Below are positions 1-5,100 of a DNA stretch of 7,281 nt, piece after piece (positions within the stretch are counted from its first letter, which is position 1; every line of letters begins with the position of its first letter). The notes below the pieces were generated by a model. That model was given only the letters and a program-made list of their open reading frames with translations. It did no database searches and had not been told where the DNA came from. Both the position numbers and the translations under genes were made by a program. The DNA comes from an uncultured Oscillibacter sp. (GTDB lineage Bacteria; Bacillota; Clostridia; Oscillospirales; Oscillospiraceae): positions 1 to 7,281 of the forward strand of contig CAOJHG010000101.1 of NCBI GenBank assembly GCA_948435975.1, written 5' to 3'.

Positions 1-584
1 CGCAGTTCCTCCCGCGCCCCGTTCAGCAGCTCCTGATACCGCACATAGGCCGAGTTGTCAAACAGTTTTCCTAAAATCTCATTCTTCTTCTCGGGGTCCG
101 CCTTCAGAAATTCCTTGAACTCTCCCTGAGCCAGCATTACGATTTTCCGGAACTGGTCCGCGTTCAGGCCCAGCAGCTCTTTACAGCGGTCCGTCACCTT
201 TGTGGCGCCCGTGATAGGGTCCTTTTCCGGCTCTTGCAGCTCTGCATCCACCTTTGCGCCGCCGAACTGGCTGTCCGTTCCCCGCACCCTCGAATAATGA
301 ATGGTCCGGGTAACGCTGTACACCTTTCCCCCCTGTCTGAATTTTAAGACGACTCTGGTATCCTCCGTTTTATCCACAAAGTCGCAGTGCAGCATTTCCG
401 TCTTCCGCTCCGAGCCGCTGGCGGTCCCATAGAGGGCAAACATGATGGCGTCGAAAATCGTGGTCTTTCCGGCTCCGGTATCCCCCGAAATCAAATAGAG
501 TCCATGGGTAAGCCGGTCAAAATCCACCACCGTTTTTTTCGCATAGGACCCAAAAGCGGTCATTTCCAGTATGATCGGTCTCAT
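1..584 (-). CDS. sbcC: SbcC nuclease ATPase subunit, N-terminal part (runs off left edge)
   Basis: Reading the minus strand from the ATG at 584-582 gives 194 uninterrupted codons to the window edge. The protein begins MRPIILEMTAFGSYAKK, the usual opening of the SbcC/Rad50 ABC-ATPase head. The Walker A P-loop is GDTGAGKTT at residues 34-42, with K40 and T41 as nucleotide-binding residues, followed by IFDAIMFALYG. The Q-loop region is VMLAQGEFKEFL at residues 149-160. SbcC pairs with the SbcD nuclease to cut hairpins and blocked double-strand ends in an ATP-dependent way in the cytoplasm. Family members usually exceed 1000 residues, so the coiled coil, zinc hook, signature motif and Walker B lie outside the window. 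The start is fixed by AGGAGG seven bases upstream and by a 4-base ATGA overlap with the sbcD stop, which suggests translational coupling. The identification is firm; only the missing part is unknown. Confidence 0.95.
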   Translation of the reverse strand, partial: MRPIILEMTAFGSYAKKTVVDFDRLTHGLYLISGDTGAGKTTIFDAIMFALYGTASGSERKTEMLHCDFVDKTEDTRVVLKFRQGGKVYSVTRTIHYSRVRGTDSQFGGAKVDAELQEPEKDPITGATKVTDRCKELLGLNADQFRKIVMLAQGEFKEFLKADPEKKNEILGKLFDNSAYVRYQELLNGAREEL

Positions 585-1825
585 TTTACTTCCTCCTGTT
601 TCCGCACAAACCGCATGAGCTCCTGAACCTGCCGCTCAACTGCCTCTCTCTCGTCGTCCTGTCTGGAGCGGCGCACCTGCTCTCCCACGAACCGAAGCAG
701 CGCCTGCTCCTTGGGGCCGGGTTCCTCTCCGTCCCGGCGGGAAGCGTAGAAGTCTATAAACAGCTCTTCCACCGCCTTATCATCCGTCGAGCGGGCCGTT
801 GAGCTGGAAGAAACGGCGCCGAACGGCATATATTCCGAGATCATTTCCATCACAATACTGTCCCGGCTTTCAAACAAGCTGCGGAAAAACTGATACAGCT
901 CTGGTTCCGTCCGCCGGTCTGTCAACACAATCCGGACGTACTCGCCGCGGGAAGTGTTCTGGAGCTCCGCATCCTGAATTTCGCAGTAGGTCCCTCTAAT
1001 TTCCCGCATGGGATGCAGCGGTGGGATCACCAGCGTCTTTATGGCTGGCTCTGTCCCTTTAGGCCCCAGCTCCACCAGGACAGGCCCTTTCGCTTGCTGC
1101 CTTGTCTCGTTGAAGTGGTAGCACAGAGGCGAGCCAGCATAACGCACCGCCTCCCGCCCAACGGAATAAGAGGAGTGGATATGTCCCAGCGCCACATAAT
1201 CGAATCCGTCAAAGGCTGTGTAATCCACCTGGCCCACGCCGCCTACCATGGACTCCGAGCCGCCCCGGACCGCCTCCACGCCATTCGCTGTGACATTCTG
1301 ATGGGCTACCAGGACGTTCCTCTGCGTGAAATCAACATTCTGTTCCGCCAAAAGCCTCCGCACCGCCGTATCATAGTCACGGATTCCGTCGTCCTCCAGC
1401 TTTTGAGCCACCAAAGCGGGAAACACATAGGGCATCAGCCAAAAGGTGACAGGTCCATCCTGGTCGGAGAGGGTCACATGAGGAAGCTCCTTGGACAGAA
1501 CGCCGGAAATGTAAACCTTCTGCTGTGCCAGCAGGCTTCCGCCGAAGGACAGCCGCTGCCCGGAATCGTGGTTTCCCGCCGCCATCATAAACGGAATATC
1601 CATCCCGGCCAAAGCAGTCATCATTCTATCCAGCAGCGCCACCGCGTCTCCAGAAGGCGCGCTCCGGTCATAAATATCGCCTGCGGCCACAACAGCATCC
1701 GGGCGGACGGTCTGGACCAGCTCCAGAAAGCGGTCTACCCACGCCTGCTGGTCTCCCTTTTCCATCAAAGAAACGCCGTGAATGGATTTCCCAAAGTGCA
1801 AATCTGCCAAATTCAAAAATTTCAT
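581..1825 (-). CDS. sbcD: SbcD nuclease subunit (Mre11-type metallophosphoesterase)
   Basis: The product has 414 residues from MKFLNLADLHFGKS. The calcineurin-like phosphoesterase metal ligands are all visible: D8 and H10 (ADLH), D50 (GDIYD, 49-53), N85 and H86 (GNHDS, 84-88), H175 (VLVAHQ) and GHIH at 214-217. These bind the two Mn ions used for DNA cleavage. YAGSPLCYHFNE further on is also typical of SbcD, and the C-terminal part is the capping region that packs on SbcC. The length is normal for the family. With SbcC it forms the SbcCD exo/endonuclease, which opens hairpins and trims blocked DNA ends. The frame is open upstream to an ATG at 1906. I chose 1825 because the conserved family N-terminus begins there and AAAGGAGG sits five bases before it. 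The stop overlaps the sbcC start. It is the first gene of its operon, with a promoter about 130 bases upstream. Confidence 0.96.
   Translation of the reverse strand: MKFLNLADLHFGKSIHGVSLMEKGDQQAWVDRFLELVQTVRPDAVVAAGDIYDRSAPSGDAVALLDRMMTALAGMDIPFMMAAGNHDSGQRLSFGGSLLAQQKVYISGVLSKELPHVTLSDQDGPVTFWLMPYVFPALVAQKLEDDGIRDYDTAVRRLLAEQNVDFTQRNVLVAHQNVTANGVEAVRGGSESMVGGVGQVDYTAFDGFDYVALGHIHSSYSVGREAVRYAGSPLCYHFNETRQQAKGPVLVELGPKGTEPAIKTLVIPPLHPMREIRGTYCEIQDAELQNTSRGEYVRIVLTDRRTEPELYQFFRSLFESRDSIVMEMISEYMPFGAVSSSSTARSTDDKAVEELFIDFYASRRDGEEPGPKEQALLRFVGEQVRRSRQDDEREAVERQVQELMRFVRKQEEVK
592..597 (-). promoter_or_regulatory. Ribosome binding site of sbcC, inside the end of sbcD
   Basis: AGGAGG on the minus strand lies seven bases before the sbcC ATG at 584 and within the last codons of sbcD. 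Together with the ATGA overlap this favours translational coupling of the two subunits while still allowing fresh initiation. Confidence 0.85.
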
Positions 1826-1830
1826 AAGCT

Positions 1831-1838
1831 CCTCCTTT
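1831..1838 (-). promoter_or_regulatory. Ribosome binding site that decides the sbcD start
   Basis: AAAGGAGG on the minus strand is followed by AGCTT and then the ATG at 1825. This near-perfect site in front of the conserved MKFLNLADLHFGK is the reason to prefer the shorter SbcD over the version starting at 1906. Confidence 0.88.
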
Positions 1839-1920
1839 TCAGGAATTCCCAACGCACTCCTTAATTCCCGCCGCCTGTCAGAAACGCAAGAGCAAATTGG
1901 GCGCATTCCACAGGTCCTCC

Positions 1921-1942
1921 GCGCCTAACGATTTTGAGGCGC
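1921..1942 (-). promoter_or_regulatory. Hairpin in the sbcDC leader
   Basis: The arms GCGCCT (1937-1942 read on the minus strand) and AGGCGC (1921-1926) form a six-pair GC-rich stem with a ten-base loop. It lies about 10 bases after the predicted transcription start and about 100 bases before the sbcD start. No U-run follows it, so it is not an intrinsic terminator. GGAGG, a possible site for the upstream in-frame ATG at 1906, follows it directly. A role in mRNA stability or start choice is possible but unproven. Confidence 0.45.
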
Positions 1943-1956
1943 AGAAATACCTGTTC

Positions 1957-1985
1957 ATTATACCATAACGACACCCAGATACCAG
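1957..1985 (-). promoter_or_regulatory. Predicted sigma-A promoter of sbcDC (extended -10)
   Basis: On the minus strand a perfect TATAAT (1962-1957) is preceded by TGG, giving the extended -10 form TGnTATAAT. The hexamer 17 bases upstream is CTGGTA (1985-1980), only 3 of 6 to consensus, which an extended -10 can compensate for. Transcription would start near 1950, leaving a leader of about 125 bases before sbcD. It lies downstream of the terminator of the large surface gene, so sbcDC should be its own transcription unit. Confidence 0.72.
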
Positions 1986-2037
1986 ACGTTTTAGCAAAAA
2001 TCCCGAAAACTATACCTGCTCTCTGCGGAACGCCGGT

Positions 2038-2079
2038 CAAATAAAAGCGGGGCCTCCAGAAAATCCTGAAGGCCCCGCT
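2038..2079 (-). terminator. Intrinsic terminator of the large surface protein gene
   Basis: Read on the minus strand, AGCGGGGCCT (2079-2070) pairs perfectly with AGGCCCCGCT (2055-2046). After one mismatch, a further CAG/CTG pairing closes a short loop. The 3' arm runs straight into TTTTATTTG, a good U-tract. The hairpin lies about 47 bases after the stop codon of the surface gene. No T-run follows it on the plus strand, so it works in one direction only and should stop read-through into sbcDC. Confidence 0.92.
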
Positions 2080-2125
2080 GTAGGGGTTCGCTGGTTTCAG
2101 ACAGGGAAGAAGCCCGCCTTATGGT

Positions 2126-5100
2126 TTATTCCGTCTCTTCCTTCTTCCGGGGGGCAGTCAGCCGCAGTACGGCCAAGCCAGCCGCAGAGGTCAGGCAGAG
2201 CGCGGACCACATGGCTGCCGCGGCACTGTCGCCTGTCTCGGGTGTCATATCCGCCAGAGGCACTTCTTCCTCGGGCACATAGACATACTCTTCCTCCTCG
2301 GGGTCCCAGGTCTTGACGTAGGTCAGAGGCACATCGTCATCAATCACGGTGACTTCCTCAGGAGCGCCAGGAACATTAGGATCAGGAATCTCCGTCACGA
2401 CCGGCGGGGTTCCGGGAGGATTCCGCGGGGGATTGCTCGGGGGCGGGGGATTATCCGAGGGAGGAGGCGTCTCCGGCGTGTTAGTAATGGTGACAGCGCT
2501 GCCGTCCTGGGTCTTTACACTGGTGTAGCCAGGTACGCCGACCTCATCCACCGTCCAAGTCTCCTCAGGAGAAAGATCCGTCCACTCGTAATACCAGCCG
2601 TTTTCATCGCTGAGGGTAACATACGCCTGGATGCCGCTGCTGTTGCGCAGAGCGACCACAATGCTGCTGGGCCGTGCGGAGGCATTGCCTTCGTCGTTCC
2701 AGACCTTGGTAACGCTCAAGCTGACCAGCTCCGGGTTGGGGGTCCTGTAAACGTTCTTGATGGTGACCTCAGTTGTGGCGCCAGCCTTCACGTCTACGGG
2801 GTCCTTATCTACCGTATGCGTCCAGTTGTAGTCCTTAATTGCCGCAGATTCAGCGTCTTCAACCACCTTGTACTCACCAGCTTTGAGTCCGCTGATGGTC
2901 TTGCTTCCACTGCCGGTGATGGTGATGACAGCCTTGCCGTTGACAAATGTCACCGTGCTTGCGGCATTGTTGTTGTCAACGACAGGATACGTGCCGTTCT
3001 CGTCCGCGTCAGGAGCTGTCACAATGAACTTATACTCCTTTGTGGTGCTGGCACTATCCGGGCCGCCGTCAACTTCCTTGGTGATTTTCAGATTGGCAGT
3101 GTAATCATTGACACAGGTAACTTTGGTATAGACCGTCGTAATCTCGCCAGATGCGCTCGCACCAGTCTGCACCTTCTCACCAGGCAGATTCCACTTGACC
3201 GCCGCGCCGTTGGAGTTTGTTTCAACCACAGTATACAGGGTACCATAGGGAAGATCCGTCAGAACAATGCTGTCGCCGTCCTTCAGACCGACCAGGACCC
3301 CTTCCACTGTCTTGCCGTTCACTTCCATCGGAACAAGCGGCATCTGGACCTTTTCACTGCTCTCGTCCGCGTGCTTCAAGACGCCATACACAGTGCCCAC
3401 GCCCATCTCGCCATCAATCTCGCTATTGTTGACCTTGCTCTCGCCATAGATGGAAGCGCCGTCCGTGCGGGACAGGGCGATTTGGAAGGTATACTCGCTG
3501 TCGTCGTTCTCCTTGCCCACGACCGTCTTGCTCAGCTCAAAATCCTGAGCACCGGAGCCGATGACCATGCTGCCGTTGCAGCCAATGCCTGTGCCGGAAT
3601 AGCCGTATTTTCCGCCTGCTGTGTTATCAGCAATCCGTACTTGTACCGCCCCCTGCGCACGCTGAACATCTTCAGCGCTGACATGCGGCTTGCCAGAAAA
3701 AGAACCCGTGGAAGGAGAAACCGTGCGGTTCAGGTCGTCATACGACAGGCTGATGCCGCCCTTTTCCCAATTATACAGGCCGCCGCCCAGCGTATATCTG
3801 GAAATGCTGATTTCCGGTCCATAAACAGAATCAGGATCAAAGAGCACTCCCAATGGCTGTCCTGCAATATACACCGTGTCGTTGTCATTTCCATGGATGA
3901 TCATTCCGTCATTCACATGGATCGTGACATCCGAGTAGTAGCAGCAGGAAATCGCATAGGCGTACCAATCTTTGAGAGAATCTATAATTCCATTGCCGGT
4001 CACTTCAACATTGCTGAGTATGCCAACAGCACCTCTCTGAATGTAAAGGCCGCCGCCGGCAAAGGCAGCATCAGGCTCCATGGCATAATCACGGTTGCCT
4101 TTGGCGCTGTTTCCAATGATATCGCCCTTGGTGATGGTCGTCGTTCCACGATAAGCAGAAATGCCGCCGCCAACGCCGTAGGAAATGTTGTTACTGACCG
4201 TTCCGCCGCTCATCTCAAAGGTAGGGTCGCCATGCACCAACAAATCATTGACGTTGCCAACAGAGATACCGCCGCCGGAGGCGTTTACACCGTGCGCCTT
4301 GTTTTGGTAGACCTCACCGCCGGACATCACAGCCTGACCGCCCACGATAACCACGCCGCCGCCGGAAGCACCGGAGCCGATTGCGGTATTGTGGTGAATC
4401 GAGCCGCTTTGAATCTCCAGCGTACCCTCGCTGTAGATACCGCCGCCGTAAATGGAGGAATTATAGCGGACCTCGCCGCCCGCCAGACAGACGCTGCCGT
4501 TGTTGTTGGTCACAGCACCTCCGTTTGCCAGCGCGGAGACATTGTGGAACAGGTTGTTCTGGAGAACCGCACCGTCGCCGATGACCAAATTACCGCCATT
4601 CACCTGAACCATGCCCTGTGCAGCTGTAACCTGGCCTTCAATCGTGTTGTGGAACTCGTCGCGTTCGCTGATTTTGCCGCCGCCGTCAATCACGATATTC
4701 GACAGCGTCAGTCCTCCGCTCACCACAACGAGCGCACCGGTGTAGCTGGGATAACGCATCAGAGTGACCTTGTTTCCAGTGTCCCAGCTCTCATCCCCGG
4801 CAACACTGACTGCGCCGACAATGAAGATTTGGTTGAATCCGCAGGTATTTGCGATTTCCAAGGCCTTCTCAAAGGTTGCAACAGGGGTCTTAGAGCTGCG
4901 GCCGGAATTTTCGTCACTGCCCAGAACGCCGCCCAGGTAAACGCCGGGATTGTCGCTCTTGTGCAGAACGATGTCTCCTGCCTCGTTCACCGCAACGGCT
5001 GTATTGCTGTCCTTCTCCAAGCCCTTTACAGTCACGTCCGCAGCAATCGCCGCAGCCGCTTCCGCCGTCAGGCCCTTCAGCAGAACAACGTCGTCACGCA

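Noticed and set aside
1013..1864. A 283-codon open frame on the plus strand opposite sbcD
   Set aside because: It is antisense to a gene with every Mre11-type motif intact, shows no recognisable domain, and follows from the codon bias of sbcD.
1904..1906. ATG at 1906 as the main start of SbcD
   Set aside because: The conserved family N-terminus begins at the ATG at 1825, which has the stronger ribosome site. The upstream codons resemble no known SbcD extension.
2009..2040. A second sbcDC promoter using TATAGT (2014-2009) and TTGACC (2040-2035)
   Set aside because: The spacing is 20 bases, too long for sigma-A, and the -35 overlaps the U-tract of the terminator. The extended -10 at 1957-1962 is better.
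4045..4690. CRISPR-like or tandem DNA repeats because of the recurring ccgccgcc
   Set aside because: Repeats are short, irregularly spaced and in frame with Gly codons of beta-helix coils. They are coding repeats, without constant repeat and spacer lengths.
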